A stretch of DNA of 46,432 nucleotides, taken from assembly GCA_032718475.1 (NCBI GenBank), contig JAUCBJ010007814.1, forward strand, positions 1 to 46,432, given 5' to 3'. Origin of the DNA: Nemertoderma westbladi. Taxonomy: Eukaryota > Xenacoelomorpha > Nemertodermatida > Nemertodermatidae. Below the pieces are notes generated by a model. It was not told where the DNA came from and made no database searches. It saw only the letters and a list, made by a program, of their open reading frames with translations. Every line of letters starts with the position of its first letter. The first letter of the stretch is position 1. The position numbers and the translations under genes were made by a program. This document shows positions 30,936 through 40,926 of this stretch, piece by piece.

Positions 30936-32066
30936 ATGACCTCCCACGGGACCGGTGATACCGGTGGCGCCGTGAGGGGAAACTCGATAACAAACTGTGG
31001 TATCGCTGTAAGTGACTGTGGCTTAATAGTAAATGAGCTGCTATGTTTTATGTGCAATAAGATTGATATACTACCATCGGCCGTTTTGATTCAGGTATGC
31101 ACTACAACCTACTCTGACGATGAAGTCGAGAAATCGAAGAAACTCTTGTACGATTACTGTTCTACAGAAACTTCATCTCGATACATTAAGAGGCAAGGTA
31201 ATAACAAGCGAAATGCAAATCTTGAAGATATGCTTAAGCTGATACAGGAATGTGGGGAGGATATTCCATCGTTTGTGGCTTTGGATCTGAGTAAACTACC
31301 ACCGATAACCTATGACAGTATCGATGTGACTGCGTTGTACTCGGCTGCTAAACAGAATAGCGACGATGTTAAGGTTCTGTGCAGCACAATGTCACTGCAA
31401 GCGCGATCCGTTGATTCGTTGACGGAATTGGTTAAGAATTTATCCGAGGCTGTCAATGTAAACGCATCGGAAACGTCAAATATTAGAAATAATAGCTGTG
31501 TACAGCCTTCTGCGGTACCGGTACCTACCCGTAACGATGGAGGGTCAACTGCGAATCATGACGTAGACTCTCCGTGGACCACGCGAGTGCGAAGAGGAGG
31601 TCACGTGCGCGACGTACCTGCTGGTAATTTGCAATTTACATCACGTCCTGCCTACCGCCAGCCACCCACTGAGCCGGAGATCCGTGGTGGAAGCAGGCAA
31701 GGGGGCAGGCAGCGGCGCCCAGTAGTTGTGGGAAGTGGCACAGTAGTAGATGGCGAGGGGTTTTCTATCGGCACCGTGTCAACGAGAATCCAGCGAGCAT
31801 TTGCTACTCGTTTCCCACCCGATCTGGACCCAAAATGCCTTGAGCGTTTTCTCCTTAAGAAGCTGAATTTAACGGAAGGATTAACAGTCGAGATGCTGAA
31901 GACTCGTTACGATACGTATAGTTCGGTCAAGGTTGAGTTGCTGAGTTCGGAGCCTCAGGTTCTCATGAATCCTGAGATCTGGCCGAGCGGAGCTCTGGTT
32001 AAGGAGTTCGTCGGAGGAAACCGACGTCGCCCCGCTGCTGTAGATCCTGAAGTTCTCAAGGTCTGA
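30936..32066 (+). CDS. LINE ORF1 protein
   Basis: 376 codons from an ATG in context AATAAATGA. The N-terminal half has conserved-looking helical segments (MCNKIDILPSAVLIQVC, then KSKKLLYDYC, LSKLPPITYDSIDVTALYSA). The centre is low-complexity and basic (RRGGHVRD to GGSRQGGRQRRP), suited to nucleic-acid binding. The C-terminal part (IQRAFATRFPPDLDPKCLER to VKVELLSSEP) is folded-looking and may be an RRM-like or similar domain. I see no CCHC knuckle. Its place directly upstream of ORF2 supports the role of ORF1 (RNA-binding chaperone of the RNP), which is inferred and not shown. Confidence 0.8.
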   Translation: MTSHGTGDTGGAVRGNSITNCGIAVSDCGLIVNELLCFMCNKIDILPSAVLIQVCTTTYSDDEVEKSKKLLYDYCSTETSSRYIKRQGNNKRNANLEDMLKLIQECGEDIPSFVALDLSKLPPITYDSIDVTALYSAAKQNSDDVKVLCSTMSLQARSVDSLTELVKNLSEAVNVNASETSNIRNNSCVQPSAVPVPTRNDGGSTANHDVDSPWTTRVRRGGHVRDVPAGNLQFTSRPAYRQPPTEPEIRGGSRQGGRQRRPVVVGSGTVVDGEGFSIGTVSTRIQRAFATRFPPDLDPKCLERFLLKKLNLTEGLTVEMLKTRYDTYSSVKVELLSSEPQVLMNPEIWPSGALVKEFVGGNRRRPAAVDPEVLKV

Positions 32067-32121
32067 AACTGAAAGTCTCGGTGATAAGCCTATAAGTTGA
32101 GTTTTTGAAGGTTTTTTTAGT

Positions 32122-34992
32122 ATGGAAGTCACCTCATTCAATTGTAATGGATTGTTTGATAGTAGGAATCGGGGCTACCTTAAACCAACTGTAGTTGATC
32201 TATTTGATCGTTATGATATTGTGTGTCTACAGGAGACTTGGTTTAGCAAACAGGACTTATCTCGATTAAATACTTTGCATCCTGGGCTGCACGGGACTGG
32301 GGTTGCAGTTACAGATTACGGTAGTGGTGTTCATCATGGGAGGAACAAAGGCGGAGTAGCGATTTTTTGGAAATCACAGTACGATAATTACATACAACCT
32401 TTATCATTCGATTACGATTGGCTATGTGCAATAGAAATCAATATTGATAATCATAAATTTGTTTTCATAAATGTGTATCTGCCATTTGAACACCGCGATA
32501 ATGAGGCGGATTTTTTGTTTAAGTTGGGTACAATACATAATCTTATTGATGAATTGGGAACTAGCACGACTTTTATTATAGGAGATTTTAACTCTGATAT
32601 ATCTGATGATAAATCATTGTTTGGTAAACACCTTATTGAGTTTTGTAGTGACACGGACTTAATTTTGTCGAGTAAGCAGTTTATTAACTCAGGATTTACA
32701 TATGTTGATAGTTACTGGGGCTCAGTATCGTGGCTTGACCACTGCCTGTGCACAGCTGATGCTCACAGTGCTATTACACGCCTAAACATTTTGTATGATG
32801 ATTCACGTGGTGTGGATCATATTCCGTTTGACCTTGGTTTAAATGTATCTGCGGTGCCTTCTGTAAATTTTTTTAACAGTGATGACTCTGTATGCAGCAC
32901 CGGATGTAAATTTAATTGGAGTAGAGCTAATAAAAAAGATATAGATAATTTTTGTGAGCAAACGGCGCTTAAATTAGATAAGCTCTCCTCGTGTACTGGC
33001 GATTATATTCTATGTAAAGACATTAACTGTACAGATAGTGATCATATATCTAATTTAGAAAATTTTTATGAATCGGTTATTTCTGCCTTACATGAATCCG
33101 AACACACTAATGGTTCTAGAACAAATAGTAAAAATATCATTCCTGGGTGGAATGATCTGATTAGGCAACATTATGATGCATCTCGCGATACATTCTCTCT
33201 GTGGCGTGAGGCGGGACGACCCCGATCTGGCCCAATTTTCGATCTGAAAAGGCGAGCGGACTTGCGTTTTAAATACGCTGTCCGTGCAGCCAAAAATAAC
33301 GAAAACAAAATTCGTTGCGAAATGTTAGCTAAAAAACTGTCTGGTAAAAATACTCGTGACTTTTGGAAAGAAATTAAAAAAATTAACAATTGTAATACTC
33401 CATTACCAACTTCGATTGATGGTACTACAGGTACTGCAGAGATTGCTGAGATGTGGCGTAAACATTATTATGATCTTTTTAATTGTTTAAAGCGCACAAC
33501 CAATAATTTACACTGTTCCGATAATATTAATTACGAAGATATGTGTGTTAGTGCTGAGGAGGTTCGTAGTAATATTGAGTCTTTATCAAATAATAAATCT
33601 TGTGGTTTAGACGGCATATTTGCAGAACATTTAAAGTACAGTAGCAGTATACTATATGAAATTTTAGCAACTTTATTTACGAGTTTCTTTGTTCATGGTT
33701 ATCTTCCTAATAACTTAATATCTGTTATATTGGTGCCGATAATTAAAGATAAAACAGCTAAAATTAACAGTAAAGATAATTACAGACCGATAGCGTTAGC
33801 AAGCATCATTTCAAAGGTAATGGAAAAAATAATACTGCATAGGATAGAACCTAATCTAAAAACAACGCATAATCAATTTGGTTTTAAAAGTAAATTAGGT
33901 ACCGATATGTGCATATTTTCCCTGAAAGAAATGATATACAAATACAGACAGTTACAATCTACTATGTTTGTCACTTTCTTGGACGCCTCTAAGGCATTTG
34001 ATAGAATAAACCATGATGTGCTTTTTGGTACTCTAATTAAACGGGGGGTTCCCCAATATATAGTGCGATTAATAATTTTCTGGTATGTTCATCAAACATT
34101 CTGTGTTAGGTGGGGCCCAAATGTTTCAGCTTCTTTCACCGTTTCTAACGGAGTAAGACAGGGTGGAATACTGAGCCCTTTCCTATTTAACATTTATATG
34201 AATATATTATCTACTAAATTAAATAGCTGCAATATAGGGTGTCTTATGTATCATACATTATGCAATAATATTTTGTATGCTGATGATTTAGTTTTATTGT
34301 CTCCGTCTGTAAAAGGTATGCAAAAACTGCTGAAATTGTGCTCTGAGTTTGGAGACGAATATGATGTAATTTTCAACGCAACAAAAAGTGCTACTTTATA
34401 TATTCGATCAAAATCTCAAATATCGTGGAATTTTCCTTCATTTAAAATAGGCAATATTACTCTTCCAATCAAAAAAGAATATAAATATTTAGGACATTAT
34501 ATTACCAATACACTATCTGATGATAGAGATATTTTACGACAACGTAGGAAACTATATATGCAGGCAAATAGTTTGAAACGCAGATTTTTTATGTGTTCAA
34601 ATGATATTAAGCAACGTTTATTTCAATCCTATTGTACGCCGATGTATACAGCTCACTTATGGTGCAATTATACTAAAACTGTATATAATAAATTTACAAC
34701 ATCATATAATAATACATTTCGAATTCTTATGGGATATCCCAAAAATTGTAGTGCCTCAGAAATGTTTTTATTTAATCGTTTGCCTAGTTGTGCTGCTGTG
34801 ATTCGTAATCTCATTTATAATTTCATTGTTAGGATCGATAAATCATTTAATACTATTATCTCCAGCTGTTCTACATCTGATTGTATATATTTTTCCCCAT
34901 TGCGACGGTTTTGGATGACTGAATTACATATTAATTTTAAATTGCCGAAGCTGTTATATATTAATTCCGTAAATATTAATTCTGGTAAATAA
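32122..34992 (+). CDS. LINE ORF2: AP-like endonuclease and reverse transcriptase
   Basis: 956 codons, uninterrupted. The AP endonuclease covers residues ~1-240: SFNCNGL, LQETWF (Glu38), INVYLPFE, GDFNSD (Asp155, Asn157), WLDHCL and VDHIPFDL (Asp232, His233). RT covers ~500-780: NYRPIALASIISKVMEKI, motif A FLDASKAFDRINHDVLF, motif B NGVRQGGILSPFLFNIYM, motif C LYADDLVLLSP (YADD at 719-722), then KEYKYLGHYI. No RNase H seen. All catalytic residues that can be judged are present. It lies in the broad CR1/L2-like group of APE-type LINEs, but the clade is unresolved. It is related in type to LINE B at 19810-20826. The ORF stops 390 bp from the end of the convergent FAM124-like gene. Confidence 0.92.
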   Translation: MEVTSFNCNGLFDSRNRGYLKPTVVDLFDRYDIVCLQETWFSKQDLSRLNTLHPGLHGTGVAVTDYGSGVHHGRNKGGVAIFWKSQYDNYIQPLSFDYDWLCAIEINIDNHKFVFINVYLPFEHRDNEADFLFKLGTIHNLIDELGTSTTFIIGDFNSDISDDKSLFGKHLIEFCSDTDLILSSKQFINSGFTYVDSYWGSVSWLDHCLCTADAHSAITRLNILYDDSRGVDHIPFDLGLNVSAVPSVNFFNSDDSVCSTGCKFNWSRANKKDIDNFCEQTALKLDKLSSCTGDYILCKDINCTDSDHISNLENFYESVISALHESEHTNGSRTNSKNIIPGWNDLIRQHYDASRDTFSLWREAGRPRSGPIFDLKRRADLRFKYAVRAAKNNENKIRCEMLAKKLSGKNTRDFWKEIKKINNCNTPLPTSIDGTTGTAEIAEMWRKHYYDLFNCLKRTTNNLHCSDNINYEDMCVSAEEVRSNIESLSNNKSCGLDGIFAEHLKYSSSILYEILATLFTSFFVHGYLPNNLISVILVPIIKDKTAKINSKDNYRPIALASIISKVMEKIILHRIEPNLKTTHNQFGFKSKLGTDMCIFSLKEMIYKYRQLQSTMFVTFLDASKAFDRINHDVLFGTLIKRGVPQYIVRLIIFWYVHQTFCVRWGPNVSASFTVSNGVRQGGILSPFLFNIYMNILSTKLNSCNIGCLMYHTLCNNILYADDLVLLSPSVKGMQKLLKLCSEFGDEYDVIFNATKSATLYIRSKSQISWNFPSFKIGNITLPIKKEYKYLGHYITNTLSDDRDILRQRRKLYMQANSLKRRFFMCSNDIKQRLFQSYCTPMYTAHLWCNYTKTVYNKFTTSYNNTFRILMGYPKNCSASEMFLFNRLPSCAAVIRNLIYNFIVRIDKSFNTIISSCSTSDCIYFSPLRRFWMTELHINFKLPKLLYINSVNINSGK

Positions 34993-35035
34993 CGCTTATA
35001 TTTATTGGTTGTTTGGTGATGGTGGTGTAGTAATG

Positions 35036-35381
35036 TTATGGTGCAAAGTGGACTTCGTGTTCAGAATATACACAATATATATAATTAAGTTTAAATACAA
35101 AAACATTAAGTTTATTACAAACATAAATCGATCTATCTATATTAATTAAACACGTAAATAAATTATTGGAATAAATTAAAACAATTGAATTAAGAAACTT
35201 ATTAAGTTGAAGTAGTAAAATTAAATTAATACCCTTTACGGAATGGCTATCACTAAGATATAATATACAACACTGCTTAGCGACAACCATCGCAATGCGA
35301 GTCACATTATTTACAAAATGCACAATAACAACCGGCCAAATACGACGGCAGCAAATATAAATGTAGCTCGTGATACTGAAA
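35036..35381 (-). other. Probable 3' UTR of the FAM124-like gene
   Basis: AT-rich, without an ORF of note. On the minus strand an AATAAA (plus TTTATT, 35111-35116) lies about 270 bp after the stop codon and could be the poly(A) signal. Confidence 0.45.
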
Positions 35382-36070
35382 CTACTCCATGCAGTCAAAT
35401 AAAACGACTTTATTTCCTTCCACGTCTGTAAACCAATCGTAGGGTTGCCCGATGATACCGGCTGATGGTTTCCTTACGTACAAACAGCAGTTGGGAGTCC
35501 GGGAGATGGGAAGTCCCGGATAGTGTATCAGACCGAACTCGGAACGGGTCGACAACTCGAACACAGCCGTGTGGAGTCCGTCTTCCTGTTTACAGTAAGG
35601 CCGGCGGCCCAACAACTCCGAATAGAAACTCGTCATCGACTGGAAGTTGGACGACTCCTTAACGAAAACAACTAGACGAATTCCGGACATCGGCGCTCCG
35701 GACTTTACGATCACAGAGGGAAGACAAGCCAAATCGGAGGAGCTTACATCGAGAACGAACAACTGCTTATCGAAATCGTTTGGTTCTGTTAGAGGGATGT
35801 GTTTCCATGGAGATTGTTTTAGAACGGCGAGCGCGGTGTTCGCTCGGGGTTGAGCTGTTCCCGAGTAGAGGAACATGAGACAGTGAGCCGGCACCCCGAG
35901 GGGTTCAATGACCTCGGTACAGGGACTAACGGGTTCGCGAATGTTCGCCAAGGTGAACGCGCCGTACAGCGGGGATATAACGGGGGCCAACACGTTGTGG
36001 ACTGCACGGCCCTGGCCGGGTTCAGTGGTTAACTCGAGGACGCACTGCGGGGGGTTTACTAGAAGAGCAG
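35382..36070 (-). CDS. FAM124-like protein, terminal exon (glyoxalase/VOC fold)
   Basis: About 225 open codons on the minus strand, ending in TAG/TGA-type stop at 35382. The order of motifs matches FAM124A/B: an N-terminal ELTTEPGQGRAV resembling the family's DPGE/PGEG segment; AHCLMFLYSG; LKQSPWKHIPL resembling PPWRHHHT; the VOC helix FYSELLGRRP; AVFELSTRSEFGLIHYPGLP; and the terminal DVEGNKVVLFD resembling DHDGNKILLQ. The ATG at 36083 is probably intronic: TTACTTTCAG ends at 36071 and CCCCGCAG at 36045, both good acceptors, so this looks like a 3' exon. The function of the family is unknown. The homology call is from memory of the family and has not been searched. Confidence 0.72.
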
Positions 36071-36083
36071 CTGAAAGTAACAT

Positions 36084-36465
36084 AAATAATAATGGAACTA
36101 ACTCGAGTAAAATTGTTGTGCAATATGTCTGTCTACTCTCGAGTCGAGCGTAGGGCTGAAATAGACGAGGTTAGTATAAAAACTGTATGAAAAAAATTAA
36201 CGAAAGGCTTTGAATGTAGGAAAATATACTTAGTTAACTTATAATCGTTCTAGTGATAGCAAAATGTTTCTGTAAATGCGAAAATTGCACAAAATATATC
36301 TTATCAACAATTTAAACTTTGTAAACAAAACACGGATTAAAACTCGGGAAAATTTAAAAAATTATAGGCATTAATAAATTATTGACAAAGTGTTTACAAT
36401 ATGAAATGTTGGGTGGGTTATTTTTTTAATTAATTGTCGGAACCTCGCTCCTATTGAGGACTACA
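36084..36465. other. Probable intron or intergenic sequence
   Basis: AT-rich sequence upstream of the FAM124-like exon with no ORF or repeat that I recognise. Confidence 0.5.
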
Positions 36466-36473
36466 TAGTATAC

Positions 36474-37088
36474 TACTACTAGGATCGGCATGCTGCATTG
36501 CAGCTGCATTTTTAAGAATGCTGTGCCGGCTTGTCAACAAAATTGCACCGCCACAACTCCCTATCACCCATGACATTTGCTAGATCATCCGCATCTTTAA
36601 GGCCAGTGTCCTTTAAGATGCGTCTCAAGAAAGTCATGGGCTGTCCACCATGCTTATTCACTCCATGAGGCTGCCAAAGTACAAGATTATGCACTGGCTG
36701 GTCCTCACGGCGAAAGCAATGTCCTGCAAAGCGGAGGCGATTTTGTTCTAGTGTCAAGCTTGGGGGAACCAATGAGACACCTCCAATGTTATATAGTGTC
36801 TGGTTTGAGATGTGTGCATTGTACTTGACACAATGAACCCGGCGTAGCATTCTTGTGAATGTGCCATTCAGAGATTTGGTGTCCTCAGCAGTTAGAGCCC
36901 AGCATGGACTCCCGTAGAGGAGTACTGGAACTACTGCTGCTCTAAATAATCGGACCTTAAGTTTCCGATTAATTCTAGGTGACTTCCAAATCCTGGAAAG
37001 CCTATTCAAGGCTGCCCATGCCTTTCCCTTACGTATTCGAAGGTCCTCACCTGACTTCCGGATCCATGATCCCAGGTAACAGAAGTCG
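36474..37088 (-). mobile_element. 5'-truncated LINE copy (copy 2 of the RTE-like family at 591-1675)
   Basis: A 615-bp minus-strand insert between two perfect copies of TAGTATAC (36466-36473 and 37089-37096), which is an 8-bp target duplication. It encodes the C-terminal part of the ORF (165 codons open: NRLSRIWKSPRINRKLKV, LLYGSPCWAL, RFAGHCFRRED, LVLWQPHGVNKHGGQP) with stop at 36512. The 3' end is a short AGTAGTA tail. It is almost identical to copy 1 over their shared part, and unlike copy 1 it retains the true 3' end. Confidence 0.92.
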
Positions 37089-37096
37089 TAGTATAC

Positions 37097-38260
37097 GTAG
37101 AATACATAGTATAACTATAGACGGGCCTAGCGGCCGCCCGTGAAGCAAGTCGTAGGAGACACTAGACAGTACGAATCAAGTAAAAGCTTTTTGTTCAGTC
37201 TGATAATCAATTAGTGTGAGGGTAGTCCCGGTGGTGTACGAGAAATTTTCTAGACAACTTCAAACTATAATTATTATGTTGTAATTATTATCTAATGAAT
37301 TATAAAAGCGGTTGTGATTGTAGAAGATAGAGAGCAGTTAGCAAAATTATTATTTTATTCTATCGGATAGAGTAGTCGGAGTCTCAGAGAGGAGTCGAGG
37401 TGTCAATTGATTAATAACAATAACAGCAGTTGTCATAAATTCAATACAATCGCGTACAAGAAGTGATAAGACAAATTCGTTCTTATTTTTGTAATAAATA
37501 AAACAAGTTGAGATGTTTCAATGTAAACCGCGATTAACAATTTACACTGTTCAATGTAAACCACGATATTAATTAAATACAACAATTATATTATTATTAT
37601 AACAGATTTTTATATTTCAAAGTTCAAAATTCAAACTATAATGTTAGCCTTATGGAGAATCATTTTGAGGCTGAGTAAACATTCAGCCTTATAAGCATAC
37701 AGCCTCCACAGTATTAATGTTGGCACAAACATTTCAAAATAAAACAATAATGCGATGAGAGCATAGTACAATACACTGTGTAGTCAACACACTGTTTAAC
37801 TAACATTAATTTAGCTTGCACGCCAATTAATTAACATAACAAGGATGTATTGGGAAGAGTTATTCAGCTGAGTCTGTAATAGCCAGCTAAACCAGTTAAT
37901 GTTTGCTTACTGTCTCACTGTCTGGGTTGTAGTGTAGAGTGAGAGAAAGTACTTCTTTGTTAGTTGACCTTCCTATTGAATGCATTACCAGGCCATCTCA
38001 AAACATTGTTCATGAGTGCCAGCTGGTGTTTTATCATTGCGCCTATGGTAATTATCGTGTTTGGGGCTATTTTTCAAAATAAAACAAGTTGAGATGTTTC
38101 AATTTAAACAGCGATTTCACAAGTACCCTTAGAAATCTATTTTCATGGTTCATGCAAAATTTCATCAAAATCGTTAGAGCCGTTTTTGCTCTAGGTCAGT
38201 AGCCAGTAGTCAGTAGTCAGTAGCTTTTTTTTCTTACAGTAATAATCAAGTCTAACGACA
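37097..38260. other. Unassigned region with a paired direct repeat
   Basis: No gene seen. A phrase of about 39 bp beginning AAATAAAACAAGTTGAGATG occurs at about 37495 and again, with a few changes, at about 38076. Near 38155-38190 is AAAATTTCATCAAAATCGTT followed by AGAGCCGTTT, a motif common near the 3' ends of RTE-type elements and their SINEs. CAGTAGT repeats follow (38195-38225). This may be one or more degenerate retroelements. Confidence 0.4.
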
Positions 38261-38286
38261 CCCCCCCCCCCCCCCCCCCCCCCCCC
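38261..38286. repeat. 26-bp C homopolymer
   Basis: Uninterrupted C run immediately before the 14-bp minisatellite. Confidence 0.97.
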
Positions 38287-38289
38287 GAC

Positions 38290-39555
38290 CCACGCCTCAC
38301 GCCTCACGACCCACGACTCATGCCTCACGACTCATGACCCACAACCCACGCCTCACGACCCACGCCTCACGACCCACGCCTCACAACTCACGCCTCACAC
38401 CTCAGCACTCAAGCCTCACGACTCACGCCTCACGACTCACAAATCATGCCTCACGACTCACGACCCACGCCTCACGACTCACGACCCACGCCTCACGACT
38501 CACAACTCACGCATCACGATCGTGAGTCGTGAGGCATGAGCCTCACGACTCACGACCCACGCCTCACAACTCACGCCTCACGACCCACGACTCACGACCC
38601 ACGCATCACGACCCACGCCTCACAACTCACGCCTCACGACCCACGCCTCACGACCCACGCCTCACGACTTACGACTCACACCTCACGACCCACGACTCAT
38701 GCCTCACGACCCATGCCTCACGACCCACGCCTCACGCCTCACAACTTACGACTCACACCTCACGACCCACGACTCACGCCTCACGACCCACGCCTCACGA
38801 CCCACGCCTCACGACCCACGACCCCGTGACCCACGCCTCACGACCCACGCCTCACGACTCACGCCTCACGACTCATGCCTCACGACTGACGACCCACGCC
38901 TCACAACTCATGCATCACAACTCACGCCTCACGACTCATGACCCACGCCTCACAACTCACGCCTCACAACTCACGCCTCACGACTCATGCCTCACGACAC
39001 ATGACTCACACCTCACGACCCACGCCTCACGACCCACACCTCACAACTCACGACTCAGGATTCACGCCTCACGACCCACGCCTCACAACTCACGCCTCAC
39101 AACTCACGCTCACGACCCACGCCTCACAACTCACGACTCACAACTCACGCTCACGACCCACGCCTCACAACTCACGCCTCGCGACCCACGACCCACGCCT
39201 CACAACTCACAACTCACGCCTCACGCTCACGACCCACGCCTCACAACTCACGCCTCGCGACCCACGCCTCACAACTCACGCTCACCACCCACGCCTCACA
39301 ACTCACGCCTCGCGACACACGACCCATGCCTCACAACTCATGCCTCACAACTCACGCCTCACGACCCACGCCTCACAACTCACGACTCAGGACTCACGCC
39401 GCACGACCCACGCCTCACAACTCCCGCTCACGACCCACGCCTCACAACTCACGCCTCACGACCCACGCCTCACAACTCACGACACACGACCCATGCCTCA
39501 CGCCTCACAACTCGTGCCTCACGACTCACGCTTCACAACTCACGCCACACGACTC
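38290..39555. repeat. 14-bp minisatellite (CACGCCTCACGACC family)
   Basis: About 1.25 kb of CACGCCTCACGACC/CACGCCTCACAACT variants. The unit has no stop codon in the forward frames and is not a multiple of three, so long forward ORFs (up to 355 codons, THASRPT-type repeats) arise by composition alone. They are not called as genes. Confidence 0.96.
38521..38554. repeat. Inverted unit within the 14-bp minisatellite
   Basis: CGTGAGTCGTGAGGC (38521-38535), a 4-base loop ATGA, then the exact reverse complement GCCTCACGACTCACG (38540-38554). It is the only place where the array reads in the opposite direction. Confidence 0.93.
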
Positions 39556-39800
39556 ACGTTGAATACGATAAACAGAGAATCCACAACAATCAGTGAAATT
39601 CTTGTTGAGAAACTGACGACCAAATAATTTGTAGGTATCCATATCGTCAAAGTAAAGAAGTAAATTCAGCATATTCCACCTAACAACAATGAAATAAAGT
39701 TAATTTATATTACGTATTGAGAAACAGAAGAATGTCCCTTCGATGTAATATTAATTTCGTGCTGTAAACTGAATCAATAATTAATTATTTCCATAATTAC
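39556..39800. other. Spacer between the minisatellite and a putative exon
   Basis: AT-rich, with no feature seen. Confidence 0.5.
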
Positions 39801-39980
39801 GAACCTCATTCTATGAGCCTTCTCCCGTCGGATACCCACTAATAGTTTATCGCAAACATCAACCATAAGGTCTTGGGATGAGGACAAGGATACATCCTGC
39901 AACGGTTTCAGGTCAACTAGAGCTTGAATTCCACTGCCTCCGACAAAATCAGATATACGAAATCCCCAATCTTTATAAAT
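39801..39980 (-). CDS. Putative second exon of an unidentified minus-strand gene
   Basis: Minus strand. After CTCCCTATAG (acceptor-like, ending 39981) there are 60 open codons: IYKDWGFRISDFVGGSGIQA, then LVDLKPLQD and VDVCDKLLVGIRREKAHRMR. They run up to GTTCGT or GTAATT donor-like sites at 39804/39800. The reading joins in phase to the exon at 40174-40461 if that exon ends at GAA|GTGTAA. The GTAATT donor would leave phase 0, which also fits the CCCCGCAG acceptor of the FAM124-like exon, so all three could belong to one gene. That is speculation. Confidence 0.45.
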
Positions 39981-40173
39981 CTATAGGGAGTAATATAAAC
40001 TAATAAACCGATTTCTAGTGTTATATTTTGAACGCTGATTATAACATTAGACTCCTCTACCACTACCAGTACGTTGTTCAAAGAGAAGATACCAAATCAG
40101 ATTGGATCAGTACTACTACGGTACTGGCCACTGGACATCCGTTATATCTGTATATAGTTAGGCCTACTTACAC

Positions 40174-40461
40174 TTCACTAACCAATTTCCAGTACAATGA
40201 TTGGATCTCCTCGAATCCGATTTCCCCGTCTACATCTTCCACAGCAATAAAACCGTTCGGTAAATCTCGATCGTATGAAACTCTTACGACCGGGAGAGAT
40301 GAGACTGGCTTCACCGCGTCAACCTTTGGCGGTTTATGGGCGAGTTTTAAAACACCATCGGGTTCATCATATTCGACGAATAGTGGAGACGGCCCGGGCG
40401 ATATCTCTTCGTCGGGGTGAATCTGTCCGTCGCAACTACCAATGTGTAAAATACTCGCCAT
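40174..40461 (-). CDS. Putative first exon of an unidentified minus-strand gene
   Basis: Starts at an ATG with a good context (GAAATGG). 96 codons: MASILHIGSCDGQIHPDEE... then LPVVRVSYDRDLPNGFIAVE and IGFEEIQSLYWKLVSE. It is followed by GTGTAAGTAGG, which offers a GT donor. The composition is that of a normal soluble protein, not a repeat or transposon. I do not recognise the family. The predicted next exon lies at 39801-39980 across a 190-bp intron. Confidence 0.55.
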
Positions 40462-40926
40462 TTCAGGCTTTTAATACTGTAACGTACAGAAGGACTAGTC
40501 TTACAGTCAGAGAGTGTACCGTATATAACAAACAACGAACAGTACTGCAGTAGACTGGTAAGCCTATATATATAGTTATTATTATTTTATTTACTCCCAG
40601 TATTTCACAATTATTATATTATGTTATGTATTATTCTATTTATTGCATGTCTTTGTGCGGTAAATGTTGATGAATAAGAATAAGAATAAGCCTAAAATTC
40701 GAAAAAAATGAATACAATGCAAGAGGTTAAGCATAATATAGTACCGGTACTGGCAGCAACACCAGTAATAAATAGATAACAATAAATAAAAACGGCTTAA
40801 CTATTTTATAAATAAATTATTGTCGATTAATAGATTAATTTTATTAAACTTGATGGCAGGTGGGGCTGAGGCGCGCCAGCAACACAAAAAATATAGCTTT
40901 AAAGGTTTATTAGCTTGATTTGTAAG
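40462..40926. other. Upstream region of the unidentified gene, with a possible LINE tail
   Basis: Probable promoter side of the minus-strand gene. Around 40630-40692, TTGTGCGGTAAATGTTGATG followed by (AATAAG)n resembles the 3' tail of a plus-strand LINE of CR1/Jockey type. No other gene seen. Confidence 0.4.

Larger units (their letters stand above)
30936..35035 (+). mobile_element. Two-ORF LINE, apparently full coding length
   Basis: Contains intact ORF1 (30936-32066) and ORF2 (32122-34992), 55 bp apart and in the same orientation. A very short 3' region follows that ends in GGTGATGGTGGTG-type sequence. The outer limits are uncertain and no target duplication was found. Because both ORFs are open, the copy could be young and competent. 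Confidence 0.85.

Noticed and set aside
38334-39627. Long forward ORFs (up to 355 codons) with THASRPT-like repeats
   Set aside because: They are translations of a stop-free 14-bp minisatellite and occur in all forward frames; the array simply lacks stop codons.
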